A stretch of DNA of 33,674 bases, from contig JAKSKX010000023.1 of NCBI GenBank assembly GCA_024401535.1, forward strand, positions 1 through 33,674. The letters run 5' to 3'. The notes beneath the pieces are model-generated. The model was not told the DNA's origin. It searched no databases and saw nothing but the letters and a program-made list of their open reading frames with translations. The position numbers were made by a program, and so were the translations under genes. Positions within the stretch are counted from its first letter, which is position 1; every line of letters begins with the position of its first letter. The stretch comes from Paludibacteraceae bacterium. GTDB taxonomy: Bacteria; Bacteroidota; Bacteroidia; Bacteroidales; Paludibacteraceae. This document shows, in pieces, positions 24,892 through 33,166 of this stretch.

Positions 24892-25704
24892 ATGCCGCAG
24901 ATGAAGAACATCATAATTACAGGTGCATCGGGCAGTATCGGTGCCGCCGCATCTTGTGTCCTGGCTCAACAGGGGTGGCACGTCATCATGGCTTGTCGAG
25001 ACGTGAACAAAGGGGAGAAGGTAAAGGCGGAAATTCTCTGCAAATGCCCCACTGCAAGTGTCGAAGTGCGCGAACTGGAGATGTCTTCCCCAGAGTCAAT
25101 ACGTGATTTTGCAGAGGGACTAAAAGGTACAACGGTCAATGCTCTCTTCAACAATGCAGGTATAAAGGCGCATAAGTATGTCGAGACAGCACAGGGCATT
25201 GAGCAGAATATGGCTGTAAACTATATTGGAGCCGCCATGCTGACCGAACTAATCGTTCCGCTTATACCTGCAGGAGGAAGTGTAGTGAATATGGTGTCGC
25301 TGACAGTACGCTTTGCCAAGCTTGACATGAACTGGAGGGAGCGCAAGCCGGAGGAGTTCAGCCAGCTCGGTTTCTATAGCACTTCAAAACTTGCCTTTCT
25401 GTACTATTCCATAGGTCTTGCCAGACGTTGTCCGCACCTTAGCGTCAATGTGTCGGACCCGGGTATTGTGAACAGCAATATGATTACTATGGGGCATTGG
25501 TACGACCCTTTGGCGGACATTTTCTTTCGTCCGTTCATCAAGACTCCGGAGCAGGGTGCAGAGCCGTCACTCAACGCACTAAACTATGTCGGCAGTTTGC
25601 AGTACTTTGTCGGTAGGAAGCATAGTCCGATTGCCGGCAAATACGTTGAATCTCCGCTCGTTGAACAGTTATGGCAGCAGCTTGGCTCGTATTTGCGGAC
25701 GTAG
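24892..25704 (+). CDS. Short-chain dehydrogenase/reductase (SDR family)
   Basis: 270 residues from the ATG at 24892, 4 bases after the OYE stop; a GTG one codon earlier is possible. TGASGSIG (10-17) binds the cofactor and NNAG is at 87-90; the catalytic tetrad can be assigned as Asn110, Ser136, Tyr162 and Lys166. The classic SDR fold is complete to about residue 190, and the C-terminal 80 residues are longer than in minimal SDRs. 'MACRD' after the second strand hints at NADP(H). The enzyme would oxidise or reduce a hydroxyl/keto group on the molecule handled by the OYE. It is the last gene of the operon. Confidence 0.85.
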   Translation: MPQMKNIIITGASGSIGAAASCVLAQQGWHVIMACRDVNKGEKVKAEILCKCPTASVEVRELEMSSPESIRDFAEGLKGTTVNALFNNAGIKAHKYVETAQGIEQNMAVNYIGAAMLTELIVPLIPAGGSVVNMVSLTVRFAKLDMNWRERKPEEFSQLGFYSTSKLAFLYYSIGLARRCPHLSVNVSDPGIVNSNMITMGHWYDPLADIFFRPFIKTPEQGAEPSLNALNYVGSLQYFVGRKHSPIAGKYVESPLVEQLWQQLGSYLRT

Positions 25705-25853
25705 GCTGTTAAATTGTTCTGTTGAAGATAAACGAGCCAATGTCACTTCTATGAAGTCTGCAGATATAGTCAGAAACTGTATTGAGGCTTTGTATTATGT
25801 TTTCAAATAATCTGGGGATTATTATTGTCTTTTTCAAAAGGCTTTATAGAATA

Positions 25854-25895
25854 AGAAAGGTATGGACATTTGTTTGTCCATACCTTTCTAGTTTT
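25854..25895. terminator. Terminator of the SDR operon (possibly bidirectional)
   Basis: A 15-bp stem (AGAAAGGTATGGACA with TGTCCATACCTTTCT) with a 6-base loop, followed by AGTTTT on the plus strand. It sits between the convergent SDR and MarR-type genes. Confidence 0.8.
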
Positions 25896-26013
25896 AGTTC
25901 AATCGTTATGAAGACTTGATTATCTTGATTATTCTCTATTTTTAAGCATCTGCCTTGAAATTAGAGTTGTCAATTCAGCCTTTATATTTCTACGATTGGA
26001 AAGGACAAAAAAA

Positions 26014-26472
26014 CTACTTTCCGGCTCTGCCAATGTTTTCGAACACACCGATAAACTTGTCCAGCAGCCCTGCCATAGACCTCAGCTCCTCTTCGTTTAT
26101 TCCATTGCTCACTACTTCTCGGGCAAGACAGTTTGGAACTTCCTTGATTTGTTCCTCAAGCCGTTTGCCTTCACCGGTAAGTGAGATAATTCGTGAGCGT
26201 GAGTCTGCCTGACTTTTCTGGCGGACAATGAGGCCTTGTTTCTCCATTCTTTGAAGAAGTGGTGTCACAGTATTCGTCTCGAGATGCAGATGTTCGGTAA
26301 TCTCGCTTATTATTCTGTTGTCCTGTTCCCAAAGCAGCATAAGTACCAGGTACTGAGGGTAAGTTATGCCAAACTTTTTGAAGAAAGGGGAATACGCCGA
26401 AGTGACGAGTCGTGCAGCTGTATATAGTCGAAAGCACAGCTGATTGTCAAGCTTTAGTTGTGGGTATGCCAT
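26014..26472 (-). CDS. MarR/OhrR-family transcriptional regulator
   Basis: 152 residues. The N-terminus 'LDNQLCFRLYTAARLVTSAY' followed by 'ITYPQYLVLMLLWE' matches OhrR-type peroxide sensors, with the reactive cysteine at position 13. The winged helix-turn-helix lies at about residues 50-100 ('EITEHLHLETNTVTPLLQRMEKQGLI', then the wing 'KSQADSRSRIISLT'). OhrR proteins leave their operator when organic hydroperoxides or hypochlorite oxidise this cysteine. It is the last of four genes on this strand, 43 bases after the previous one, and probably represses the operon through the inverted repeat at 27205-27301. No ohr peroxidase gene is in the window. Confidence 0.85.
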   Translation of the reverse strand: MAYPQLKLDNQLCFRLYTAARLVTSAYSPFFKKFGITYPQYLVLMLLWEQDNRIISEITEHLHLETNTVTPLLQRMEKQGLIVRQKSQADSRSRIISLTGEGKRLEEQIKEVPNCLAREVVSNGINEEELRSMAGLLDKFIGVFENIGRAGK

Positions 26473-26515
26473 TTTAACTAAAATTTTATTGTAGCTAATC
26501 TAACGGCAGGGTTTA

Positions 26516-26701
26516 CTATTTCTTTAGGCTGTATTTTTGGCGCAAAGCCTCGCGTTCTTCTTCGGGCAGGCTTCCCATGTAGCCCTTCCAACCAGGGCAG
26601 AAACCTATGTGCCAGTGCCAAAAACGACCAAGCAGTGACTTAGGGTCGTTGTCATACTTTGCTCGCAGTTTACAGTCTGCGCATTTATACTCTTTTGCCA
26701 T
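26516..26701 (-). CDS. Small cysteine- and tryptophan-rich protein, unknown
   Basis: 61 residues, not recognised. It has a CxxC pair (KCADC, residues 7-10), another cysteine in FCPGWKGY (about residue 35) and several histidines and tryptophans (GRFWHWHIGF), suggesting a zinc or other metal site. No signal peptide or membrane helix. It lies 18 bases after the 84-residue gene in the OhrR operon, and the tight spacing with a clear ATG supports it being a real gene. Confidence 0.6.
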   Translation of the reverse strand: MAKEYKCADCKLRAKYDNDPKSLLGRFWHWHIGFCPGWKGYMGSLPEEEREALRQKYSLKK

Positions 26702-26719
26702 AATATAATGATTTTAATG

Positions 26720-26974
26720 TTATTTATTTCTTTTTGATTTCCACCACTCTTTGATTTTCAAGATGCCCTCTTTCCCGATTATGGTAAGTCCGCCATACTG
26801 GAATGTCTTTGCCAGACCAAAGAACACGGTCCAAAGCGCAACTTTCATTGAATTGCTTATAGGGAATGCTGCCTGGGCGAATGCTAGAATGTAGAATGGT
26901 ATGCACATGGCAAGTATGATTACGCCAGTGCGAAAAGAGAATTTTTTTAGAAAGTTTTGAATTCTTTCTTTCAT
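26720..26974 (-). CDS. Small two-helix inner membrane protein, unknown
   Basis: 84 residues with two likely membrane helices ('TGVIILAMCIPFYILAFAQAAF' region and 'KVALWTVFFGLAKTFQYGGL' region) and basic ends (MKERIQNFLKK, KEWWKSKRNK). No family recognised. It is the second gene of the four-gene operon, 34 bases after the ferritin-like gene. Together these suggest a stress-response membrane component, but that is inferred only from its neighbours. Confidence 0.6.
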   Translation of the reverse strand: MKERIQNFLKKFSFRTGVIILAMCIPFYILAFAQAAFPISNSMKVALWTVFFGLAKTFQYGGLTIIGKEGILKIKEWWKSKRNK

Positions 26975-27008
26975 TTATTTTATTCTTTAACTGTTGTTTA
27001 TGAGGAAG

Positions 27009-27203
27009 TTATCCGTATAGTTCTTTGACTATGCTTCTTAATGTCTCTCCGTGTTTTCCTTCGTCACTTGCAAGGGACATAAACTTTTCGTGAATTTTCG
27101 GATTGTCCTTTGCAATTCTCTCTGCAATCTTTTTGTAGAGAATTACAGCATTGATTTCTCCTTGCTGAGCTTTAAATAAATCTGCTTTGCTGATAGTGTC
27201 CAT
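27009..27203 (-). CDS. Half-length rubrerythrin/ferritin-like protein
   Basis: 64 residues containing one helical hairpin of a ferritin-like four-helix bundle: 'AQQGEINAVILYKKIAER' (an ExxxY helix) and 'FMSLASDEGKHGETLRSI' (a DExxH helix). Rubrerythrin-type proteins have two such hairpins to build the di-iron site, so a 64-residue protein must dimerise to form it, or it is a truncated gene. The next gene does not supply the second hairpin. It is the first gene of the OhrR operon, with the operator around its promoter. A role in peroxide handling fits both the family and the regulator. Confidence 0.65.
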   Translation of the reverse strand: MDTISKADLFKAQQGEINAVILYKKIAERIAKDNPKIHEKFMSLASDEGKHGETLRSIVKELYG

Positions 27204-27204
27204 A

Positions 27205-27301
27205 TCGTATGCGATTTAGTGATCTATCTTGTAAATCGTTAGTATTGTTTGTTATATCTTCGGATGCAAAGATAGTACAATTTATTTAATATCGCATACG
27301 A
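27205..27301 (-). promoter_or_regulatory. Promoter and inverted-repeat operator of the OhrR operon
   Basis: Two 11-bp copies of TCGTATGCGAT, in opposite directions, at 27205-27215 and 27291-27301. Between them on the minus strand is TATCTTTG (27274-27267), matching TAnnTTTG. The distal copy covers the expected -33 region and the proximal copy touches the start codon, so a repressor bound at both would block transcription. Confidence 0.65.
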
Positions 27302-27698
27302 CATAATGGTTTTTCTAATTTTTTTTTGCTTTTCCCCTATACTTGAATAGGCATACCAATATGTTTAAGCATGGTGTTGCGGATTCGGTGGCTCTTTTCT
27401 TTTTTAATCATAGACCTCTGACAGAAGAATCAACAACTTGCATTTCGATAACCGAGAAACTTAAAAGCGACTGTACAAACATTCATTCAAGCCTGAGGCT
27501 GACAGGCAACGAACAGACACATGTATTTTCTTTCTCCATAATTCTTGGCAGAGAACAATCAAACAACTTATACTCATATAGTTACCTTTGCATAGAAATT
27601 TGCATTTGAGCATTCCCTTTTCGCTTTCATCGGCGATAAAATGAGAGATGCCGAGGGCGATGGAAGGTGTATGGGATTGGGAAAACATGAAATGAGAT
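27302..27698. other. Intergenic, no gene supported
   Basis: About 400 bases between the OhrR operon and the tracrRNA. An 88-codon plus-strand frame begins only at a non-ATG codon and shows no family resemblance; it is not accepted. A TACCTTTG box at 27583-27590 (plus) has no -33 TTG. I see nothing else in it. Confidence 0.4.
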
Positions 27699-27783
27699 AA
27701 AAAAAAGCCACCGATGAGGTCGATGGCAGCCTAATGTTTTCACAACGGAATAATCCTTATTGTGAATTGCTCAAAAAATCCTA
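27699..27783 (-). ncRNA. tracrRNA of the type II-C CRISPR-Cas system
   Basis: Read on the minus strand, the 5' part is an anti-repeat: bases 27784-27760 are perfectly complementary to positions 2-26 of the CRISPR repeat (25 pairs, plus a G-U at position 1). It continues with a short GGA-UUAU-UCC hairpin (27756-27747) and a linker GUUGUGAAAACAUU. It ends in a terminator hairpin (27727-27720 with 27714-27707, 5-base loop, 8 bp with one G-U) followed by eight U residues. It is driven by the promoter at 27787-27816. The RNA would be about 85 nucleotides. Confidence 0.9.
27707..27727 (-). terminator. Terminator hairpin of the tracrRNA
   Basis: Stem GCCATCGA with TCGGTGGC (one G-U pair), loop CCTCA, then eight T residues on the minus strand. 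Confidence 0.9.
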
Positions 27784-27813
27784 TTGCAAAGTTAAATACT
27801 TTTATTATATTTG
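27784..27813 (+). promoter_or_regulatory. Promoter of the cas operon
   Basis: TTG at 27784-27786, 19-base spacer, TATATTTG at 27806-27813. The mRNA would start near 27819, giving a leader of about 20 bases before the cas9 ATG. Confidence 0.8.
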
Positions 27814-27816
27814 CAA
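27787..27816 (-). promoter_or_regulatory. Promoter of the tracrRNA, overlapping the cas9 promoter
   Basis: On the minus strand TTG (27816-27814), 19-base spacer, TAACTTTG (27794-27787). It occupies nearly the same DNA as the cas9 promoter in the opposite direction, offset by 3 bases. Confidence 0.85.
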
Positions 27817-27840
27817 GCATAAACCGTTTAAAATTTAAAA

Positions 27841-30800
27841 ATGAAGAAAATTTTAGGATTAGACCTGGGAACAAACAGCATAGGCTGGTCAGTTATCAAT
27901 GAAGACGAAAAAGGGAAGAAAAGCATAATAGCAGCAAGCAGCCGCATTTTGCCTTTCGATTCCGACATGATAGGAAACTTTGAAAAAGGAAACAAGGTTT
28001 CTGCAACTGAAATCCGAACACAACTGAGAGGCGCACGCAGACTTCGTGAAAGATTCCTTTTACGAAGGGAAAGACTGCTTCGTGTACTTGCTCATATAGG
28101 ATTTCTTCCCAAGCACTATGCCGACAAGCTTGACAGATACGGCAAGTTTGTTGACGACTCCGAACCTAAGATAGCATGGGACAAGGACAACAATGGCAAA
28201 AACCAGTTCCTGTTCATGGACAGCTTTAACGGAATGGCTTCGGATTTCAAGGAAAGACACGGAGATATAGCAATACCACACGACTGGACTCTATACTATT
28301 TGAGAGCAAAGGCTACAAAGGAGAAAATCAGTAAGGAGGAGCTTTCGTGGGTACTTCTCAGCTTCCTGCAGAAAAGGGGATACAATCCTACCGCCGGTCT
28401 TGACGAAGTGCCTGAGGATGAGACCAACAAGAAAACTAGAGAATTTTTCTTGAGAGGCAAAATCAAAAGCATTTCGGACACAGGAAGAATGTTCAAAGAT
28501 TTGAAGGTTCTGCTTGTCGAACTTGAGGACGGAACAAAGGGCAAGTTTTACAGAAAAGATGTTCCCAACTGGATAGGCGAAGAAAAGACAATAATAGCAG
28601 TAATGCAGATAGACAAGGAAGGCAATGACAAAATGGACAACGACCTGAACTGTCCTGACTGCAAATTTCAAATCCCTACGGATTTGGAATGGGACTCGAA
28701 GTGGGCTCTACTCAAGAAACGCACAGAACAGGAGTTAAGGGACTCCGGACTCTGCATAGGTGAATACATATACAACGCACTGCTTTCAAATCCTTCACAG
28801 AAGATTATTGGCAAACTTGTCAGAGTTGTGGACAGAGAACTGTATGAAAACGAACTTAATGCCATACTTACTGCACAATGCGAGTTTCATCCGGAGCTAA
28901 AGAACGAGAGTTTGTACAAGGAGTGCATAGAACTGCTCTATGCATCCAACGAAGCATACCGCCAAAGTATTGCACGCAGGGGATTTGTATATCTTATAAA
29001 AGATGACATAATACTATATCAAAGGCCTCTCAAAGTCAAGAAAAACCTGATTTCCGACTGCCAGTTTGAAAAGACAAAGGACAGCCAGGGCAATGAATAT
29101 GGAGTGAAATGTATTGCACGTTCGCATCCGCTTTTCGAGGAGTTCAGACTTTGGCAATGGGTGTCTAACGTAAAGATATTGCAAAAGGGCAACGAGATTG
29201 ATGTAACTAACAAGTTCATAAGCGACAACAACGAGAGACAGAATCTGTTCGAGATGCTCAAGAACTATGAGTCCATCGACATGAAAGCATTCCTAAAGCT
29301 TTACATGCCAAAGGGCAACGAGTACCAGAAATATCGCTGGAACTATGTCGAGGACAAGTCCTACCCATGCTGCAACACAAACGCAAGGATTGTCAAGGCT
29401 CTCGAAAAGGCAGGTATAGAGACAAAGGGAACAACAGACAATGCGACAATAGAATCGCTTTGGCATATACTCTATTCAGTATCCTCGAAGAAGGAACTAG
29501 AAAAGGCAATGAAACAATTCTGCGTGAAGCACTATCCCGCAGCTGACAGCACAGCATTTGCCTCAGCTTTTATTAAAATTCCTGCTTTTGTCAAGGAATA
29601 CGGCTCATATTCGGCGAAAGCCATCAAAAGACTGCTTCCGCTGATGCGATGCGGTGACTTGTGGAACGTCGAGGACATCGACACAACCACTATGGCAAGA
29701 ATAAAAATGTTCCTGGCGGACAATAAGGATGCATCCATATCGGAACGTGCATGGAACAACGTGAAGAAAGCAGAGTTGAAAAGCATCGATGACTTTCAAG
29801 GTCTGCCGCTTCACCTTGCATGCTATATTGTGTATGACAGAAGCAGCGAAACCCAGGATACAGACAAATGGGAATCACCTGCCGACATCGACGATTTCGT
29901 AAACAAGTTCAAACAGCACTCGCTGAACAACCCTATCGTTGAACAGGTGACTCTTGAAACACTTCGTGTAGTGCGTGACCTTTGGAATAGATATGGAAAG
30001 GTTGACGAGATACATATCGAGATGGGAAGAGAACTGAAGCAGACAAGCGAACAGCGAAAGAACGCAACATCAAGAATCCTTGAAAACGAGACTGCAAACC
30101 GAAGGGCAAAGGCTCTGCTTCTTGAGTTCAAGAATCCTGAGTTCGAGATTTTGAATGTTCGCCCTAACTCTCCGTCCCAAATGGAGATTTTCAGAATATT
30201 CGAGAATGACATTCTTGAATCGTATGAACACAAGGAGTTCGACAGTTTCCTCAAGATGTATGCCAACGCAGACAGCAAGAAATGGCCGTCAAAGGCAGAG
30301 GTCAAGAAATACAGACTATGGCTTGAACAGAAATACCGCTCCCCATACACTGGCAATTTCATTCCACTTTCTCGCCTGTTCACATCTGACTATCAGATAG
30401 AGCATGTAATTCCGCAGGCACGGTACTTCGACGACTCTTTCACAAACAAGGTTGTATGCGAGGCAGAAGTCAATCTGCTCAAGAGTTCGCAACTGGGATA
30501 CGAGTTTATATGCAACCATCACGGACAGAATTTAGGAAAAGGTGTAGAGATATTTTCAGTTGAACGATACGAGCAGTTTGTCAACGACACTTACGGAAGC
30601 AACAAGCAGAAAATGAAGAAAATGCTTGCAAAAGACATACCTGATGTGTTCAACGAACGACAGATGAACGACACAAGATACATCAGCAAACTTATATCTT
30701 CACTACTTTCAAAAATAGTCAGAGAAGAAGGCGAAGATGCCGAAGTGTCAAAGAACATCGTATCTGTAAACGGTTCTATAACAACAAGACTCAAGAAGGA

Positions 30801-32265
30801 CTGGGGATTGAACGATGTATGGAACCAGATTCTGCTTCCTCGCTTCGAAAGGCTCAACAATATGATGAATGTTGAATACTTTACAGCGATAACAGAAAAC
30901 GGGCATCGCATTCCTCAGCTTCCATTTGATTCAAAACTTGACAAGAAGCGACTTGACCACAGACACCATGCTATGGACGCAATAGTCATTGCCTGCGCCA
31001 CAAGGAATCATGTCAACTTGATTAATAACCTTGCAGCAAAGAGCGACATAACAAGGTATGACCTGCAGAAACTGCTTCGCAAACACGAGACATACACAGA
31101 CGAAAACGGAAAAAAACGAAACTGCTTCGGCGATTTCTTGAAACCTTGGGATACATTCACCGAGGATGCTAAGGCTGTGCTTTCCGCTGCTATTGTCAGC
31201 TTCAAGTATGCAAACAGAATACTCACACGCACTTCCAACCACTATCAGAAGTACGAGGATGACGAGAACGGAAACAAGAAGAAAAAAACTGTAAAGCAGT
31301 CAAAGGGTGACGGTTGGGCAATACGAAACTCACTGCACAAAGACACCGTATTCGGAAAGGTTAACCTTCAAAAGACAAAAGAGGTTGCGGTTAAGGATGC
31401 CGTCAAGGACACATCGAAAATCGTTGACAGAAAAGTACGCAAGACTATCTGTGACATGCTTGCAGAAAACAAGAAGATGAAGGATATAGAGTCTGCTGTC
31501 GGCAAAAGAGTACAGGTTTATTGCTACACAAACGAATCAGATAAACCTTGCTATGCTACACGCAAGACAATAGACACGACTTTTGACAAGAAAAAGATAC
31601 TGGAGCATGTAACTGACACAGGCATTCAGAAAATCTTGCTCAACCACCTTGAGGCAAACGGCAACAATCCGAACACTGCCTTCTCGCCCGAAGGTATTGA
31701 GGAGATGAACAGCAACATTGTAGCACTGAACGGAGGTGTACAACACCAACCTATATACAAAGTAAGATACTATGAGGCAAGCGAATCCAAGTTCAGCATA
31801 GGAACAACCGGCAACAAAAAGGACAAGTTCGTGGAAGGTGACAAGGGTTCAAATGCTTTTTATGCCATATATACCGACAAAGACGGAAAACGCTCTTACC
31901 GTACAGTCACGCTTAACGAGGCTATTTCAAGAATGAAGGATGGCAAGCATGCTGTTGAAGATACATACGGCGACGCAAAGCTACTTTTCTATCTTCAGCC
32001 TATGGATATTGTCTATCTGCCAACTGAAGCAGAAAGAGAAAAAGGTATTGACTGGAATAATATTGACCGTTCGAGAATTTACAAGTTTGTAAGTAGCAAC
32101 AATGTACAATCGTTCTTTACTCCTTTTTCTGCTGCAACCGCTATAGTTGACAAAATGGAATTTGAATCCCTAAATAAAATGTCAAAAGCAATTACAGGTG
32201 AAATGATCAAGGAATTCTGTGTCAAAATCAAGATTAACCGAATTGGCGAAATAGAGCATGATTAA
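27841..32265 (+). CDS. cas9: CRISPR-associated endonuclease Cas9, type II-C
   Basis: 1474 residues, among the larger type II-C proteins and in the usual size range of Bacteroidetes. RuvC-I is ILGLDLGTNSIGW with Asp8; an arginine-rich bridge helix lies at about 57-90 ('ATEIRTQLRGARRLRERFLLRRE'-like). RuvC-II is HIEMGRE with Glu727. HNH is YQIEHVIPQARYFDDS with His855 and Asn878, 23 residues apart as in SpCas9; RuvC-III is DHRHHAMDA with His1043 and Asp1046. All catalytic residues are present, so both strands should be cut. The residue before the HNH histidine is Glu where Asp is usual. The C-terminal 350 residues are PAM-interacting by position. Only cas1 and cas2 follow (no csn2 or cas4), hence II-C. 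The stop overlaps cas1 by 8 bases. Confidence 0.97.
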   Translation: MKKILGLDLGTNSIGWSVINEDEKGKKSIIAASSRILPFDSDMIGNFEKGNKVSATEIRTQLRGARRLRERFLLRRERLLRVLAHIGFLPKHYADKLDRYGKFVDDSEPKIAWDKDNNGKNQFLFMDSFNGMASDFKERHGDIAIPHDWTLYYLRAKATKEKISKEELSWVLLSFLQKRGYNPTAGLDEVPEDETNKKTREFFLRGKIKSISDTGRMFKDLKVLLVELEDGTKGKFYRKDVPNWIGEEKTIIAVMQIDKEGNDKMDNDLNCPDCKFQIPTDLEWDSKWALLKKRTEQELRDSGLCIGEYIYNALLSNPSQKIIGKLVRVVDRELYENELNAILTAQCEFHPELKNESLYKECIELLYASNEAYRQSIARRGFVYLIKDDIILYQRPLKVKKNLISDCQFEKTKDSQGNEYGVKCIARSHPLFEEFRLWQWVSNVKILQKGNEIDVTNKFISDNNERQNLFEMLKNYESIDMKAFLKLYMPKGNEYQKYRWNYVEDKSYPCCNTNARIVKALEKAGIETKGTTDNATIESLWHILYSVSSKKELEKAMKQFCVKHYPAADSTAFASAFIKIPAFVKEYGSYSAKAIKRLLPLMRCGDLWNVEDIDTTTMARIKMFLADNKDASISERAWNNVKKAELKSIDDFQGLPLHLACYIVYDRSSETQDTDKWESPADIDDFVNKFKQHSLNNPIVEQVTLETLRVVRDLWNRYGKVDEIHIEMGRELKQTSEQRKNATSRILENETANRRAKALLLEFKNPEFEILNVRPNSPSQMEIFRIFENDILESYEHKEFDSFLKMYANADSKKWPSKAEVKKYRLWLEQKYRSPYTGNFIPLSRLFTSDYQIEHVIPQARYFDDSFTNKVVCEAEVNLLKSSQLGYEFICNHHGQNLGKGVEIFSVERYEQFVNDTYGSNKQKMKKMLAKDIPDVFNERQMNDTRYISKLISSLLSKIVREEGEDAEVSKNIVSVNGSITTRLKKDWGLNDVWNQILLPRFERLNNMMNVEYFTAITENGHRIPQLPFDSKLDKKRLDHRHHAMDAIVIACATRNHVNLINNLAAKSDITRYDLQKLLRKHETYTDENGKKRNCFGDFLKPWDTFTEDAKAVLSAAIVSFKYANRILTRTSNHYQKYEDDENGNKKKKTVKQSKGDGWAIRNSLHKDTVFGKVNLQKTKEVAVKDAVKDTSKIVDRKVRKTICDMLAENKKMKDIESAVGKRVQVYCYTNESDKPCYATRKTIDTTFDKKKILEHVTDTGIQKILLNHLEANGNNPNTAFSPEGIEEMNSNIVALNGGVQHQPIYKVRYYEASESKFSIGTTGNKKDKFVEGDKGSNAFYAIYTDKDGKRSYRTVTLNEAISRMKDGKHAVEDTYGDAKLLFYLQPMDIVYLPTEAEREKGIDWNNIDRSRIYKFVSSNNVQSFFTPFSAATAIVDKMEFESLNKMSKAITGEMIKEFCVKIKINRIGEIEHD

Positions 32266-33166
32266 GAGGACAATAGCCTTCAGTACCCCGGCATACCTAT
32301 CGCTCAAGGACAAGCAGCTGGTTGTAAAGTTCCCGGATGATGAAAAATCTCCATGCACAATCCCTATAGAGGACATAGGGGTTGTGCTGTTGGAGCATAG
32401 ACAAATAACCATAACTTCGGGACTTATTTCCGCATTGGTAGAAAACAACTGTGCTGTAGTATCGTGCAACGAAAAGAATATGCCGACTGGCCTAATACTT
32501 CCGCTAGAAGGACACACATTGCAGAGCGAGAGGTTTACAGACCAAATAAATGCCTCGCTACCTCTAAAAAAACAACTGTGGCAACAGACAATACAATACA
32601 AGATACGCAATCAGGCAGCTGTATTGCAGAACATCTGCGAACTGCCGGCAACAAACATGCTAGCCTGGGCAAGAGATGTAAGAAGCGGAGACCCCGACAA
32701 CTACGAAGGCAGGGCGGCAGTATATTACTGGAAAAACCTGTTTCCAGAAACAGAGAACTTCAAAAGGGACAGATACGGAGAGACTCCTAACAATGTACTG
32801 AACTATGGCTACGCAATACTTCGTGCCGTGATTGCACGTGCCTTGGTTGGCAGTGGACTGCTTCCAACTCTCGGCATTCACCATCATAACAAATACAACG
32901 CATATTGTCTTGCCGATGACATCATGGAACCATACAGGCCCTATGTGGACATATTAGTAAGAGATTTAATAGATGATGGGTATGAACTATGTGAGCTTAC
33001 TCCAGAAATAAAGAAAGAACTTTGGAAAATACCAGCCATAGATGTAAATATAGGAGATAAAACAAGTCCTCTGCTTGTCGCGGCATCCACTACAACATCT
33101 TCGCTTGCAAAATGCTACAGCGGAGAGCTGAGAAAAATAGTTTACCCGGAAATGCCAACACTATGA
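32258..33166 (+). CDS. cas1: CRISPR-associated integrase Cas1
   Basis: 302 residues. The metal-binding triad can be placed as Glu150 (NYEGRAA), His208-210 (LGIHHHNKYN) and Asp220/Asp221 (CLADDIMEPYRP). It has the type II-like Cas1 length and layout. With Cas2 it inserts new spacers at the array. It starts 8 bases before the cas9 stop codon, so the two are translationally coupled, and its own stop overlaps the cas2 ATG. Confidence 0.95.
   Translation: MIKRTIAFSTPAYLSLKDKQLVVKFPDDEKSPCTIPIEDIGVVLLEHRQITITSGLISALVENNCAVVSCNEKNMPTGLILPLEGHTLQSERFTDQINASLPLKKQLWQQTIQYKIRNQAAVLQNICELPATNMLAWARDVRSGDPDNYEGRAAVYYWKNLFPETENFKRDRYGETPNNVLNYGYAILRAVIARALVGSGLLPTLGIHHHNKYNAYCLADDIMEPYRPYVDILVRDLIDDGYELCELTPEIKKELWKIPAIDVNIGDKTSPLLVAASTTTSSLAKCYSGELRKIVYPEMPTL

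Noticed and set aside
27343-27609. 88-codon plus-strand frame upstream of the tracrRNA
   Set aside because: It has no ATG at its start, no family resemblance, low-complexity composition and no promoter with a spaced TTG.
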